Program-made: the position numbers and the translations under genes | NCBI RefSeq assembly: GCF_018024495.1 | Contig: NZ_CP071696.1 | Span: 496,001-560,000 of the forward strand | Origin: Agromyces archimandritae | GTDB taxonomy: Bacteria; Actinomycetota; Actinomycetes; Actinomycetales; Microbacteriaceae | Direction: 5' to 3' | Length of the DNA: 64,000 nucleotides | Part shown: piece by piece, positions 52,062 to 64,000 of the stretch | Position numbering within the stretch: the first letter of the stretch is position 1 | How the letters are laid out: every line of letters starts with the position of its first letter | Notes under the pieces: model-generated | What the model was told of the DNA's origin: nothing | Seen by the model: only the letters and a program-made list of their open reading frames with translations | The model's database searches: none

Positions 52062-52553
52062 ATGACCAGCCAGTTCCTGCTCCGCACGCCGAGCCCCATC
52101 GGTCGCATCGAGCTGACCGCGGACGACACCGCCCTCACCTCGCTCGCGATCGAGCGCGAGGGCCGGCTCCCCCACGACGGGTTCCCCGAACTCCCGAATG
52201 CGGTGCTCGAAGCCGCCGCCGCCCAGCTCCGCGAGTACTTCGCGGGCGAACGCCATGAGTTCGACATCCCGGTCCGCCTGGAGGGCACGCCCTTCCAGCG
52301 CGCCGTCTGGGCCGAGATCCAGCGCCTCGGCTGGGGCGAGGCGACCTCCTACGGTTCGATCGCCGCAGCGGTGGGCCGACCGAGCGCCGCGCGTGCGATC
52401 GGCGGTGCCGTCGGGGCCAACCCCATCCCGATCATCGTCGGGTGCCATCGGGTGCTCGCCTCGGACGGCCGCGTCACCGGGTACTCCGGCGGCGAGGGCG
52501 TCCCCACGAAGCTGCGTCTGCTCGGGCTTGAGCAGATCGGCTTCGCTGCGTGA
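52062..52553 (+). CDS. ogt: methylated-DNA--protein-cysteine S-methyltransferase
   Basis: A 163-residue suicide repair protein that transfers alkyl groups from O6-alkylguanine to its own Cys. The conserved helix-turn-helix region FQRAVWAEIQRLGWGEATSYGSIAAAVG precedes the reactive-Cys motif VGCHRVLASDG (Cys128). The residue before the Cys is Gly127 rather than Pro; this varies in the family. The stop overlaps the tag start, so two alkylation repair enzymes form one operon. Confidence 0.92.
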   Translation: MTSQFLLRTPSPIGRIELTADDTALTSLAIEREGRLPHDGFPELPNAVLEAAAAQLREYFAGERHEFDIPVRLEGTPFQRAVWAEIQRLGWGEATSYGSIAAAVGRPSAARAIGGAVGANPIPIIVGCHRVLASDGRVTGYSGGEGVPTKLRLLGLEQIGFAA

Positions 52554-53161
52554 GCGCGGGCCCCGAGACCGACGCCGACCGCCGCTTCCCCGAGGCGATC
52601 CGCACCGGCGAGGACGGGGTGGTCCGCTGCGCCTGGTCCGGCAGCGACCCCGAATACCAGCGGTACCACGATGAGGAATGGGGAACCGTGCAGCGCGACC
52701 CGCTGCGCCTGTTCGAGAAGCTCAACCTCGAGGCGTTCCAGTCGGGCCTGTCGTGGATCACGATCCTGAAGCGGCGCGAGGGCTTCCGCCGCGCGTTCCA
52801 CGGCTTCGACCCCGAGCGGGTGGCCGCGATGGATGCCGGCGACGTCGAGCGCCTCATGGGCGATACCGGCATCATCCGCAATCGCCGCAAGATCGAGGCT
52901 ACGATCGCCAACGCACGTGCGTACCTCGAACTCGATGTGCCCCTCGACGAGCTCATGTGGTCGTTCGCTCCGGAGCCCCGCTCGCGCGCGCCGCGGGGCT
53001 TCGGCGAGGTGCCCGCGTCGACTCCGGAGTCGACGGCGCTCAGCGCGGAGCTGCGCAGACGCGGCTTCCGCTTCGTCGGGCCGACGACGATGTACGCGCT
53101 CATGCAGTCGGCCGGCATGGTCGACGATCACGTCGAGGGCTGCTTCCGCGCCGTGGCGTGA
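52550..53161 (+). CDS. tag: DNA-3-methyladenine glycosylase I
   Basis: A 203-residue base-excision enzyme removing 3-methyladenine. The Tag-type zinc ligands are all visible: Cys in VRCAWSGSD, His in YHDEEWG, and His plus Cys in DDHVEGCF at the C-terminus. FEKLNLEAFQSGLSWITILKRR is the glycosylase helix. The start is GTG at 52550, overlapping the ogt stop (GTGA). It converges on yaaA. Confidence 0.93.
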   Translation: MSAGPETDADRRFPEAIRTGEDGVVRCAWSGSDPEYQRYHDEEWGTVQRDPLRLFEKLNLEAFQSGLSWITILKRREGFRRAFHGFDPERVAAMDAGDVERLMGDTGIIRNRRKIEATIANARAYLELDVPLDELMWSFAPEPRSRAPRGFGEVPASTPESTALSAELRRRGFRFVGPTTMYALMQSAGMVDDHVEGCFRAVA

Positions 53162-53171
53162 TCCGGCACAC

Positions 53172-53189
53172 GGCCCGCTCGGGCGGGCC
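53172..53189. terminator. bidirectional hairpin between tag and yaaA
   Basis: GGCCCGC (53172-53178), loop TCGG, GCGGGCC (53183-53189) form a perfect stem between the convergent tag and yaaA genes. No T-run follows. Confidence 0.4.
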
Positions 53190-53216
53190 CGACCGGGCCG
53201 CACGGGCCTCGTCGGC

Positions 53217-53966
53217 TCAGACGATCAGCGCGAGCTCTCCGGGGCGTTCCGGCAGGGTCTCCAGGCGCCAGCCGGCGGCCTCGGCCCAGGCCAGCAGCGC
53301 CGAGACGTCGCCGAACGCCTCCCCCTGTTCCAGCAGGGCGCGTGCGAACCGCCCCTTGGCCTGCTTGTTGAAGTGGTTCAGCGCCCGCCGCACTCCGCCC
53401 GGCCCCTCGGTGAGCACCCGCAGGTAGACGGAATCGGGCCGCACCGGCGCCGGGCCCAATGCGGCGTACGCCTCCGACCGCAGGTCGAGCAGCAGCCCGG
53501 ACTCGGCTTCGAGCACCGCAGCGAGCTGCGGCGCCCAGTGCCGCTTCAGCACGAACCCGGGCACCCGGGAGTCGTGCGAGAGCCGGTAGGCCGGCACCCG
53601 GTCGAGGCCGCCGAGGATGCCGAACAGCGCGGAGTGGACGAGCAGATGCTCCCGGGCGAACTCGCGCGCCGTCTCCGACAGGGTCCCGGCATCCAGCCCT
53701 TCGTAGAGCACCCCGGTGAAACGGTCGATGACCGGCATCGTCGGCGACTCGAGGAGGGTCAGGTTCCGGTCGACCTCATCGTGCTGCTTCGGTCCGAGCT
53801 TCAGGGCATGGATGCTCGCCTCGCGATCGCCGGCGAGGCGTACGACGGCGTCGAGGAGCGGCCTGCGGGCGGCGTCGAGTTCGGGGAAGGCGAGGCTTCC
53901 GGCGGCCAGGGGCGGGCCGTCGCCGCCGGAGCGCTTCGTCTCCGACGGAGGAAGGATGATGCGCAG
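53217..53966 (-). CDS. yaaA: YaaA family protein (peroxide stress / DUF328), CTG start proposed
   Basis: YaaA family protein, about 249 residues. In E. coli YaaA limits iron damage under peroxide stress. The C-terminal part is clear (DRFTGVLYEGLDA, PGFVLKRHWAP, LLLDLRSEAY, ALNHFNKQAKGRFARALL). The first in-frame ATG is at 53738, which would remove 76 conserved residues. Upstream in the same frame, without a stop, lies the family N-terminus LRIILPPSETKRSGGDGPPL and LDAARRPLLDAVVRLA. The codon in place of the initiator is CTG at 53964-53966, and AGGAG lies seven bases before it. No ATG, GTG or TTG is available there. A CTG start is therefore inferred. It lies 101 bp downstream of atpC. Confidence 0.82.
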   Translation of the reverse strand: MRIILPPSETKRSGGDGPPLAAGSLAFPELDAARRPLLDAVVRLAGDREASIHALKLGPKQHDEVDRNLTLLESPTMPVIDRFTGVLYEGLDAGTLSETAREFAREHLLVHSALFGILGGLDRVPAYRLSHDSRVPGFVLKRHWAPQLAAVLEAESGLLLDLRSEAYAALGPAPVRPDSVYLRVLTEGPGGVRRALNHFNKQAKGRFARALLEQGEAFGDVSALLAWAEAAGWRLETLPERPGELALIV

Positions 53967-54067
53967 CTGCGGGCTCCTGTGGTTCGGGGTGGATACGCCG
54001 CACCCGCCCGCGCATGGTGCGGGGCGGGTGCGGAAGCGTTCGGTCGGTTCGTCCGAGCGGCGTCGAC

Positions 54068-54328
54068 TCAGACGAGTGCGGCGCGCGAGGCGACGACCTG
54101 GACCGAATTCGACTGGACGGAGAGGAAGCCGTCGGCCGCGTCGGCGGTGAGCTTCTCACCGTCGGGCAGCGTGAGCCGCACCTCGCCGCTCGCCAGGATC
54201 GCGAGCATGGGCTCGTGCCCGGGCAGGATGCCGATCTCGCCTTCGACGGTCTTGGCGACGACCATGCTCGCCTCGCCCGACCAGATCTCCTGTTCGGCCG
54301 AGACGACGCTGACGTTCAGCGCGGCCAT
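54068..54328 (-). CDS. atpC: F1Fo ATP synthase subunit epsilon (short form)
   Basis: Only 86 residues, starting MAALNVSVVSAEQEIW and ending SNSVQVVASRAALV. The N-terminal beta-sandwich domain (GEIGILPGHEPMLAILASGEVRL) is intact, but the C-terminal helical hairpin of longer epsilon subunits, which inhibits ATP hydrolysis in other bacteria, is absent. Longer forms exist (about 121 residues in Mycobacterium, 139 in E. coli). It is the last gene of the ATP synthase operon, two bases from atpD. Confidence 0.95.
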   Translation of the reverse strand: MAALNVSVVSAEQEIWSGEASMVVAKTVEGEIGILPGHEPMLAILASGEVRLTLPDGEKLTADAADGFLSVQSNSVQVVASRAALV

Positions 54329-54330
54329 GA

Positions 54331-56725
<2,395 letters not shown>

Positions 56726-56827
56726 GTTTCTCCTGTGTCCTTCCGGTGTCCGAGGCCCGCACCTGCGGCGGATCGAATCGTGTTCCGTTCCGATCCGCCG
56801 CGGTGCGGCGCCTCGAGCGGCGGATGC

Positions 56828-58468
56828 TTAGCGGCGACCCTTGACGATCTGCTCCTGGACGACTTCTTCCTCGTTGATCGCCTCGAACTCCTCGCGGCCG
56901 ACCGAGGCGAGCGGCTTGCCCTCGCCGGTCTGGAACTCGAGCTTGAAGCGGTCGACGGCGGCGGCGAGCTCGCTCACCACGTCGTCCTCGAGCTTGCCCG
57001 AGTCGCGGATGGCCGTGAGGATCTCGGTGTTGCGACCGAGGTAGTCGAGCAGCTCGCGCTCGAAGCGCAGGATGTCTTCGACGGGAACCTCGTCGAGCTT
57101 GCCGTTCGTGCCGGCCCAGATCGAGACGACCTGGTCTTCGACGGGGTACGGCGTGTACTGCGGCTGGCGCAGCAGCTCGGTCAGGCGCGCGCCGCGCTCG
57201 AGCTGACGGCGGCTGGCCGCGTCGAGGTCGCTCGCGAACATCGCGAAGGCCTGCATCGAGCGGTACTGGGCGAGCTCGAGCTTGAGCGTGCCGGAGACCT
57301 TCTTGATCGACTTCTGCTGCGCGTCACCGCCGACTCGGGAGACCGAGATGCCGACGTCGACCGCGGGGCGCTGGTTGGCGTTGAAGAGGTCGGACTGCAG
57401 GAAGATCTGGCCGTCGGTGATCGAGATCACGTTGGTCGGGATGTAGGCCGACACGTCGTTGGCCTTCGTCTCGATGATCGGCAGACCCGTCATCGAGCCG
57501 GCGCCGAGCTCATCGGAGAGCTTCGCGCAACGCTCGAGCAGGCGGGAGTGCAGGTAGAAGACGTCGCCCGGGTAGGCTTCGCGTCCCGGCGGACGACGGA
57601 GGAGGAGCGACACGGCGCGGTAGGCCTCGGCCTGCTTCGACAGGTCGTCGAAGATGATGAGGACGTGCTTGCCGTCGTACATCCAGTGCTGGCCGATGGC
57701 CGAGCCGGTGTAGGGGGCGAGGTACTTGAAGCCCGCCGAGTCCGAGGCCGGAGCGGCGACGATCGTCGTGTACTCCATGGCCCCGGCGTCTTCGAGGGCG
57801 CCCTTCACCGAAGCGATGGTCGAGCCCTTCTGGCCGATGGCGACGTAGATGCAGCGAACCTGCTTGTTGACGTCACCCGACTCCCAGTTGGCCTTCTGGT
57901 TGATGATCGTGTCGATCGCGATGGCCGTCTTGCCGGTCTGGCGGTCGCCGATGATGAGCTGGCGCTGGCCGCGGCCGACGGGGATCATCGCGTCGATGGC
58001 CTTGATGCCGGTCTGCAGCGGCTCGTGCACCGACTTGCGCTGCATGACGCCCGGCGCCTGCAGTTCGAGGGCGCGACGGCCTTCGATCGAGGCGATCTCG
58101 CCGAGACCGTCGATCGGGTTGCCGAGCGGGTCGACGACGCGGCCGAGGTAGCCCTCGCCGACGGGGACCGAGAGGACCTCGCCCGTGCGGGTCACCTCCA
58201 TGCCCTCTTCGATGCCGGTGAACTCGCCGAGCACGATGACGCCGATCTCGTCTTCGTCGAGGTTCTGCGCGAGCCCGAGGGTGCCGTCCGCGAAGCGGAT
58301 GAGCTCGTTCGCCATGACCGAGGGCAGGCCCTCGACGTGGGCGATGCCGTCGGCGGCGTCGGTGACGCGACCGACCTCGGTCGTCTCTGCCTTGCCCGGC
58401 TCGTAGGACGAGACGAACTCCGAGAGAGCCGAACGGATCTCGTCGGGGCTGATGGAGAGTTCTGCCAT
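56828..58468 (-). CDS. atpA: F1Fo ATP synthase subunit alpha
   Basis: A 546-residue regulatory F1 subunit. Walker A is [13 protein letters not shown] and the arginine-finger region is near [13 protein letters not shown]; the N-terminus is [19 protein letters not shown]. The ATG at 58468 is preferred because AGGA is seven bases upstream, whereas the ATG at 58474 has no spacing. It forms the alpha3beta3 head with atpD. Confidence 0.96.
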   Translation of the reverse strand: MAELSISPDEIRSALSEFVSSYEPGKAETTEVGRVTDAADGIAHVEGLPSVMANELIRFADGTLGLAQNLDEDEIGVIVLGEFTGIEEGMEVTRTGEVLSVPVGEGYLGRVVDPLGNPIDGLGEIASIEGRRALELQAPGVMQRKSVHEPLQTGIKAIDAMIPVGRGQRQLIIGDRQTGKTAIAIDTIINQKANWESGDVNKQVRCIYVAIGQKGSTIASVKGALEDAGAMEYTTIVAAPASDSAGFKYLAPYTGSAIGQHWMYDGKHVLIIFDDLSKQAEAYRAVSLLLRRPPGREAYPGDVFYLHSRLLERCAKLSDELGAGSMTGLPIIETKANDVSAYIPTNVISITDGQIFLQSDLFNANQRPAVDVGISVSRVGGDAQQKSIKKVSGTLKLELAQYRSMQAFAMFASDLDAASRRQLERGARLTELLRQPQYTPYPVEDQVVSIWAGTNGKLDEVPVEDILRFERELLDYLGRNTEILTAIRDSGKLEDDVVSELAAAVDRFKLEFQTGEGKPLASVGREEFEAINEEEVVQEQIVKGRR

Positions 58469-58496
58469 TGCCATTTCCTTTTCTGGGGGCCCGGCG

Positions 58497-59285
58497 TCAG
58501 CCGGCAAGCTTCTGCCTCAGGGCGCTGAGGCGGCTGGCGATGGTGCCGTCGATGACGTCATCGCCGATCTGCACGCGGAGCCCGCCGACGAGGGCGGGGT
58601 CCACGATCGCGTTGATGCGGAGCGGCCGCCCGTACTGGGCGGTCAGGCTCTGCTCGAGTCGGGTGGTCTGCGCCTCGCCGAGCGGTGCGGCGCTCGTCAC
58701 GGTCGCGATCTGGAACCCACGGGCATCGGCCGTGACCGCGGCGGCGTGGCGCAGCAGCTCCCCGATGCGGCGGCCGCGAGGCTGCTGCACGAGGTGGCGG
58801 ACGATGGCGACCGTCTGCGGGGAGACCTTGCCGGTGAGCAGGCGTTCGACGACGCCGACCTTCGTCTCGACGGGGCTCAGCTTGCTGCCGAGCGCGAGTT
58901 CGAGCTCGGCATCGCCGGCGACGAGGCGCTCGACGCCGAACAGCTCGCCCGACACGTCCGCCTCGGTCGAGGCTGCCGCGGACCGGAGGCCGGCCTCCTC
59001 GATCCCGACGAGCAGGTCGCTCGAACGCGACCAGCGGGCCGCGGCGAGCCCGTCGAGCAGCTCGAGGGCGGCCGGTGAGAGCTTCGAGCCGAAGATCGCG
59101 CCGAGCAGGGCGCGCTTCTCGGTCGAGGCGACCTCGGGGTCGCTCAGGGCGTGGCGCAGCTGCAGGGAATCGCCGACGACGAGACCGGCCGAGAAGAGCT
59201 CCTCGGCCAGTGCCGCCGGAACGGTGCCGAGCTTCGCCACCGCATCGCGTGCGTCGGCGAGTGCCTGGCTCGTAGCGCTGCCCAT
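58497..59285 (-). CDS. atpH: F1Fo ATP synthase subunit delta
   Basis: A 262-residue peripheral-stalk protein, longer than E. coli delta (177 residues), as is usual in actinobacteria. The C-terminal part [45 protein letters not shown] carries the OSCP/delta signature. It links the stator b subunits to F1. The start ATG lies four bases from atpF. Confidence 0.93.
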   Translation of the reverse strand: MGSATSQALADARDAVAKLGTVPAALAEELFSAGLVVGDSLQLRHALSDPEVASTEKRALLGAIFGSKLSPAALELLDGLAAARWSRSSDLLVGIEEAGLRSAAASTEADVSGELFGVERLVAGDAELELALGSKLSPVETKVGVVERLLTGKVSPQTVAIVRHLVQQPRGRRIGELLRHAAAVTADARGFQIATVTSAAPLGEAQTTRLEQSLTAQYGRPLRINAIVDPALVGGLRVQIGDDVIDGTIASRLSALRQKLAG

Positions 59286-59288
59286 GCT

Positions 59289-59855
59289 CTAGCTGGTCTT
59301 TCCGGCCGCGGCCTGCTCGCTGGCCTCGAGGTCGGCGAGGAAGCGGTCGACGACGGCCTTGGCCTTCTGGTCGTCGGAGAGGGTCTCTCCGATGACGCCG
59401 GAGGCGAGGTCGATCGCGAGGGTGCCGACCTCGGAGCGGAGCGAGACGAGCGCCGTCTGACGCTCGGCCTCGATCTGCGCCTGGGCGCTCGCGGTGACGC
59501 GTGCGGCCTCGGTCGTGGCCTGCTCCTTGGCCTCGGAGACGATCTTCTTGCCGTCTTCGCGAGCGGACTCGCGGATCTGACCGGCCTCGGCGCGCGCATC
59601 GGCGAGCTGGGCCGTGTACTCCTCGAGCGCGGCCTCGGCCTGACGCTGCGCCTCATCGGCCTTGGCGATGTTGCCCTCGATCGCGGCGGAACGCTCGTCG
59701 AGCATCGTCTGCACGCGGGGCAGCACCATCTTCCAGAAGAAGAAGAGCAGGATGACGAAGATGACCGCGGACCAGAAGATGTCGTAGTCCGCAGGGAGCA
59801 GGACCGGCGGGGTCCCCTCACCCTCGGTTGCAGCTCTCAGGACTGCATGAAGCAC
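59289..59855 (-). CDS. atpF: F1Fo ATP synthase subunit b
   Basis: A 188-residue stator subunit: one N-terminal membrane helix (FWSAVIFVILLFFFWKMVLPRV) and a long charged coiled coil (DERSAAIEGNIAKADEAQRQAEAAL, AQAQIEAERQTALVSL). The GTG start at 59855 has AGGAGG five bases upstream. Dimeric b holds F1 static against the rotating ring. Confidence 0.95.
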   Translation of the reverse strand: MLHAVLRAATEGEGTPPVLLPADYDIFWSAVIFVILLFFFWKMVLPRVQTMLDERSAAIEGNIAKADEAQRQAEAALEEYTAQLADARAEAGQIRESAREDGKKIVSEAKEQATTEAARVTASAQAQIEAERQTALVSLRSEVGTLAIDLASGVIGETLSDDQKAKAVVDRFLADLEASEQAAAGKTS

Positions 59856-59883
59856 GATTGCCTCCTAGGTGGGAGCGGTGGGA

Positions 59884-61027
<1,144 letters not shown>

Positions 61028-61114
61028 GGAATCGGTTTTCGCACACGACAGTGGTGCGAAAACCGTGGGGGATCTCTACACACTGTAGCAAAGAGACCGC
61101 CCCGCGACGAATCG

Positions 61115-61591
61115 TCAGACGTCCTCCGGCGGCTTCGGCAGCCGTGCATCCGTGTACGGGACCCGCGATCGCGTCATGGCGATGACGTCGGCCGCGAGCG
61201 AGGCGACGACGCCGGCGACGACGCTCAGGAACAGCACCATCGGGTGCAGCCACGGTTGCCCGCGCAGCACGAGCACGATCACGACGAAGACGATGAGCTT
61301 CACGAGCCATCCGCCGAGCACGATCCCGAAGAAGGCGCCGATGAACGCCTCGCTGTTCGCGAAGCGGTTGGCCAGGAGGATGCTCGCGGCCGTGATGCCC
61401 ATGAAGACGACCGCGATGCCCGTGCCGATCAGGGCGCTGACGACTCCGGTCCATTCGGCGACGAACCAGCCGACGACGGCTCCGACGACGAGGATGATCG
61501 CGGCGAAGAGCCCGCCCCATCGCAGGGCGGCCTTCAGCACCGGCGTCGAGGTCGGCGTACGGTCGGCGGATGAGGGGGTGTCGGCGGTCAT
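61115..61591 (-). CDS. AtpI-like ATP synthase assembly/ion protein
   Basis: A 158-residue protein with four hydrophobic helices (WGGLFAAIILVVGAVVGWFV, GVVSALIGTGIAVVFMGI, AFIGAFFGIVLGGWLVKLIVFVVIVLVL, MVLFLSVVAGVVASLAADVI). It precedes atpB where the atpI gene normally stands, 87 bases upstream. AtpI helps assemble the c-ring or handle Mg2+ in other bacteria; sequence identity to E. coli AtpI is not obvious, so the name is by position and topology. Confidence 0.75.
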   Translation of the reverse strand: MTADTPSSADRTPTSTPVLKAALRWGGLFAAIILVVGAVVGWFVAEWTGVVSALIGTGIAVVFMGITAASILLANRFANSEAFIGAFFGIVLGGWLVKLIVFVVIVLVLRGQPWLHPMVLFLSVVAGVVASLAADVIAMTRSRVPYTDARLPKPPEDV

Positions 61592-61619
61592 GCGGCTCCA
61601 GTTCGGGGTCGCGGCGATT

Positions 61620-62846
61620 CTACCGGCCGTCGGCTGGGAGTCCTGCCGGTGACGGCGTCTCGGAACCGGACTCCCCCGCTCCGAGGTCCGCGGCGGCGCC
61701 GAGCCGCCTGCGCCGCCCGAGCGGCGCGAGGGTCAGCACGAGCAGCACGACGACGCCTGCCGCGAGCAACGCGAATGCGACCCAGGAGGGGATGCCGAAG
61801 TACACGGGGAAGACGAAGGCGAGCAGGCATCCCACCGAGACCACGGCCGTCCACCCGTAGAAGACGAGCACGGCGCCGAGGTGGCTGTGCCCCATGTCGA
61901 GGAGCCGGTGGTGCAGGTGGCCGCGGTCGGCCGAGAACGGCGATTTGCCCGCGCGCAATCGCCTGACGACGGCCAGACCGAAGTCGAGCAGCGGCACGAT
62001 CAGCACGGCGAACGGCAGGATGATCGGGATGAAGGCCGGGAACAGCTCCCCGACCTCGAGCGAGCCGGGGTTGATCTGCCCGGTCACCGAGACCGCCGAG
62101 GTCGCCATGAGCAGTCCGACGAGCAGGGCGCCGGCGTCGCCCATGAACAGTCGGGCCGGATGCCAGTTGAGCGGCAGGAAGCCGATGCATGCGCCGACGA
62201 CGACGACCGCGATGATCGAGGCGAGGTTGAAGTAGTTGAACGGGGAGGTCTTCTGCACGAGCAGGTACGTGTAGAGGAAGAAGACGCCGTTGGCGATGAG
62301 GGCGACCCCGGCGACGAGGCCGTCGAGGCCGTCGATGAAGTTGATCGCGTTCATGACGAGCACGATCGTGAAGACCGTGAGCGTCGCGAACAGCCAGGAC
62401 GACCCGACGATGATGCCGCCGTCGGGCCCGCCGATCGGCAGCGAGACGATCGAGACGCCCTGCCAGGCGATGAGGCCGGCGACGATGAACTGCCCGGCGA
62501 GCTTCGTCATCCAGTCGAGGTCCCAGAGGTCGTCGGCGACGCCCATGACCACGATGAGGAGGGCGGCGATGAGGATCGCCGGCACCTGGAACGGATCGGC
62601 GAAGACGATCTCGAGCTGCGCGAAGGTCGCCGAGTCGATCATCGAGACGAGCCAGGCGACGCCGAAGGCCGCGAGGATGCCGACGAACATCGCGACCCCG
62701 CCGAGCCGGGGCGTCGGGCGGGTGTGCACGTCGCGATCCCGGATCTTCGGGTACAGCTTGTACTTCAGGCCGAGCTTCCAGACCGCGATCGACCCGACGA
62801 ACGTCACGAGCGCCGAGACGAGCGCGAGCATGAGGAAGAGTCTCAT
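61620..62846 (-). CDS. wecA: undecaprenyl-phosphate GlcNAc-1-phosphate transferase (WecA/TagO family)
   Basis: A 408-residue polytopic transferase that places GlcNAc-1-P on undecaprenyl phosphate for wall polymers. MraY/WecA motifs are clear: VADDLWDLDWMTKLAGQ, NAINFIDGLDGLVAG, FMGDAGALLVG and SADRGHLHHRLLDMGHSH. The C-terminal tail is Gly/Ala-rich. The start ATG overlaps the Sua5 stop codon. In many actinobacteria the same pair stands upstream of the atp operon. Confidence 0.93.
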   Translation of the reverse strand: MRLFLMLALVSALVTFVGSIAVWKLGLKYKLYPKIRDRDVHTRPTPRLGGVAMFVGILAAFGVAWLVSMIDSATFAQLEIVFADPFQVPAILIAALLIVVMGVADDLWDLDWMTKLAGQFIVAGLIAWQGVSIVSLPIGGPDGGIIVGSSWLFATLTVFTIVLVMNAINFIDGLDGLVAGVALIANGVFFLYTYLLVQKTSPFNYFNLASIIAVVVVGACIGFLPLNWHPARLFMGDAGALLVGLLMATSAVSVTGQINPGSLEVGELFPAFIPIILPFAVLIVPLLDFGLAVVRRLRAGKSPFSADRGHLHHRLLDMGHSHLGAVLVFYGWTAVVSVGCLLAFVFPVYFGIPSWVAFALLAAGVVVLLVLTLAPLGRRRRLGAAADLGAGESGSETPSPAGLPADGR

Positions 62847-63535
62847 GGCGCGATGAGCTCCTCGCCGACGACGGCCGCGATCCGCTCGCGGGAGATCACG
62901 CCGGCGCGGACGATCCGCAGGGTGCCGCCCTCGGTGCCGAGCGCCGTGGCATCCACGATCGTCGAGGAGGTGTCGCCGGCCCGCTCCCCGATCGCCTCGT
63001 AGCCGTCGCCGGCCGGTCCGCCGTCGAGGTAGACCGCGATCGAGTCGCCGAGCATGTCGCGGGCGGCCTCGGCCGTCGTCGCGCTCGGCATGCCCGAGCG
63101 GTTCGCGCTCGAGACGGCCAGCGGGCCCATCTCGGCGAGGAGTTCGAGGGCGAGGGGGTGGTCGGGCATGCGCAGGGCGACCGTGCCGCGCGTCTCGCCG
63201 AGATCCCACTGCAGGGACGGCTGGGCGTGCAGGATGACGGTCAGACCGCCCGGCCAGAACTCCGCGACGAGGGCGCGGACCTCGTCGGGGACGGTGGATG
63301 CGAGCGCGTCGAGGGTGGTCTCGCCCGGGATGAGCACGGGCGGCGGCGAGGTGCGCTCGCGGCCCTTCGCCTCGAGCAGGCGGGCGACCGCCTTCGGATC
63401 GAACGCATCGGCGGCGACCCCGTAGACGGTGTCGGTCGGCAGCACGACGAGCTCCCCGCGCCCGAGGGCGGCGCGCGCCTGGCGCATGCCGGCGAGGAGC
63501 TCCGAGTCGAGCGAGCAATCGAAGGTGGCAGTCAT
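62843..63535 (-). CDS. L-threonylcarbamoyladenylate synthase (Sua5/YwlC family)
   Basis: A 230-residue enzyme that makes threonylcarbamoyl-AMP for the t6A modification of tRNA position 37. It shows ELVVLPTDTVYGVAADAF, LLEAKGRERTSPPPVLI, EFWPGGLTVIL, GTVALRMPDHPLALELL and SSANRSGMPSATT. It is of the short type without the C-terminal Sua5 extension. The usual upstream prmC is not in the window. Confidence 0.93.
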   Translation of the reverse strand: MTATFDCSLDSELLAGMRQARAALGRGELVVLPTDTVYGVAADAFDPKAVARLLEAKGRERTSPPPVLIPGETTLDALASTVPDEVRALVAEFWPGGLTVILHAQPSLQWDLGETRGTVALRMPDHPLALELLAEMGPLAVSSANRSGMPSATTAEAARDMLGDSIAVYLDGGPAGDGYEAIGERAGDTSSTIVDATALGTEGGTLRIVRAGVISRERIAAVVGEELIAP

Positions 63536-63641
63536 ATCCGCTCGATTCTATGCCGAGCGGAGCAACCCCCCGTTCGCGGGCCGCGCACGCCGATGCGCGG
63601 CCGTGGCGGGCGAGCGCGCATCGGCCCGGCGGCCCGACCGC

Positions 63642-64000
63642 TCAGCGGCGGCCCGCCTTGCGCCGGAACAACCAGGCACCCCAGACGACCGCGAACGCGA
63701 GGATCGCGAGGCACCAGCCGAGCGCCCACCACGCGCTGTCGCCGATCTCCGTGCCCATGAGCAGGCCCCGGATCGTCTCGATGATGGGGGTGATCGGCTG
63801 GTTCTCGGCGATCCACTGCAGCCAGCCGGGCATCGTCTCCACGGGCGTGAAGGCGCTCGACAGATACGGCAGGAAGAGCAGGATGAAGCCGTATCCGCTC
63901 GCCGCGTCCGGGCTGGAGGCCGCCAGGCCGATCGCCGCGAACAGGTAGGTGATGGTGAGGATGTAGAGGGCGATGACCCCGATCGCGCCGAGCCATTCGA
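63642..64000 (-). CDS. ABC-2 type transporter permease, C-terminal part (partial)
   Basis: The frame enters from the right edge and ends with the stop at 63642; about 118 C-terminal residues are visible (ALYILTITYLFAAIGLAASS, GYGFILLFLPYLSSAFTPVETMP, WWALGWCLAILAFAVVWGAWLF, RRKAGRR). At least three hydrophobic helices are present, with the ABC-2/DrrB-type segment LSSAFTPVETMPGWLQWIAENQPITPIIE. It probably forms a drug or lipid exporter with an ATPase encoded beyond the window. Confidence 0.85.
   Translation of the reverse strand, partial: EWLGAIGVIALYILTITYLFAAIGLAASSPDAASGYGFILLFLPYLSSAFTPVETMPGWLQWIAENQPITPIIETIRGLLMGTEIGDSAWWALGWCLAILAFAVVWGAWLFRRKAGRR

Noticed and set aside
52440..52445. 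Gly before the Ogt reactive Cys as a possible defect
   Set aside because: The Pro at this site is known to vary in the family; the rest of the motif (CHRV) and the DNA-binding region are intact.
53217..53738. yaaA as a truncated pseudogene starting at the internal ATG
   Set aside because: The missing N-terminus is present upstream in the same frame without stops, so a non-standard start explains it better.

Overview
The window is a very high-GC bacterial chromosome segment, almost certainly from an actinobacterium and most probably a Microbacteriaceae-type organism. This rests on gene families and synteny (short actinobacterial NusA, an 86-residue ATP synthase epsilon subunit, a PFNA-like kinase/Fn3 cluster), very frequent GTG starts, GTGA/ATGA translational coupling, and palindromic TCGATACG...TACTCRACCGG intergenic repeats. 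No rRNA, tRNA, CRISPR array, insertion sequence or prophage was seen.

Layout. 1-5816 (minus strand) is a housekeeping block: start of infB, ylxR, nusA, proS, a lipoprotein and ispG. 6667-17804 (minus strand) is a 12-gene operon with 4-nt overlaps or tiny gaps: a Liv-type ABC importer, an acyl-CoA ligase, a TetR regulator, a 3-hydroxybutyrate-dehydrogenase-like SDR, two alpha/beta hydrolases and both subunits of a 3-oxoacid CoA-transferase. An acetyl-CoA acetyltransferase gene diverges from it across a perfect inverted repeat. Together they form a plausible route from imported (hydroxy)acids or oligoesters through acetoacetate and acetoacetyl-CoA to acetyl-CoA. A seven-unit array of ~107-bp palindromic repeats follows (19115-19840), then a SHOCT protein, a two-component system and an LtrA-family membrane protein. 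rseP and dxr return at 23511-26026, so the usual dxr-rseP-ispG neighbourhood appears to be split by about 17.7 kb.

26080-32503 is mixed: a Phd-like/MntA fusion with a HepT toxin (type VII toxin-antitoxin), a divergent phosphopantetheinyl-transferase-like protein, a PlsC acyltransferase, a secreted lysozyme-like protein, OsmC, gabT and an asparaginase. A second patch of the palindromic repeats lies at 32519-32662.

32681-49511 (minus strand) is a cluster resembling the PFNA cluster of bifidobacteria: FHA, PP2C phosphatase, Ser/Thr kinase, a 1956-residue Ig-like/Fn3 surface protein, MoxR ATPase, DUF58, transglutaminase-like protein, zinc-ribbon FHA and, in addition, an EccC/FtsK-like ATPase. 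It reads as a phospho-signalling and cell-envelope assembly system and is the most intriguing region.

49590-53966 carries DUF4192, an aldo/keto reductase, two DNA-alkylation repair genes (ogt, tag) and yaaA, which seems to start at CTG. 54068-61591 is the complete F1Fo ATP synthase operon with an AtpI-like gene. It is preceded by a WecA-like lipid-carrier sugar transferase and a Sua5-family tRNA t6A gene. The window ends inside an ABC-2 permease gene.
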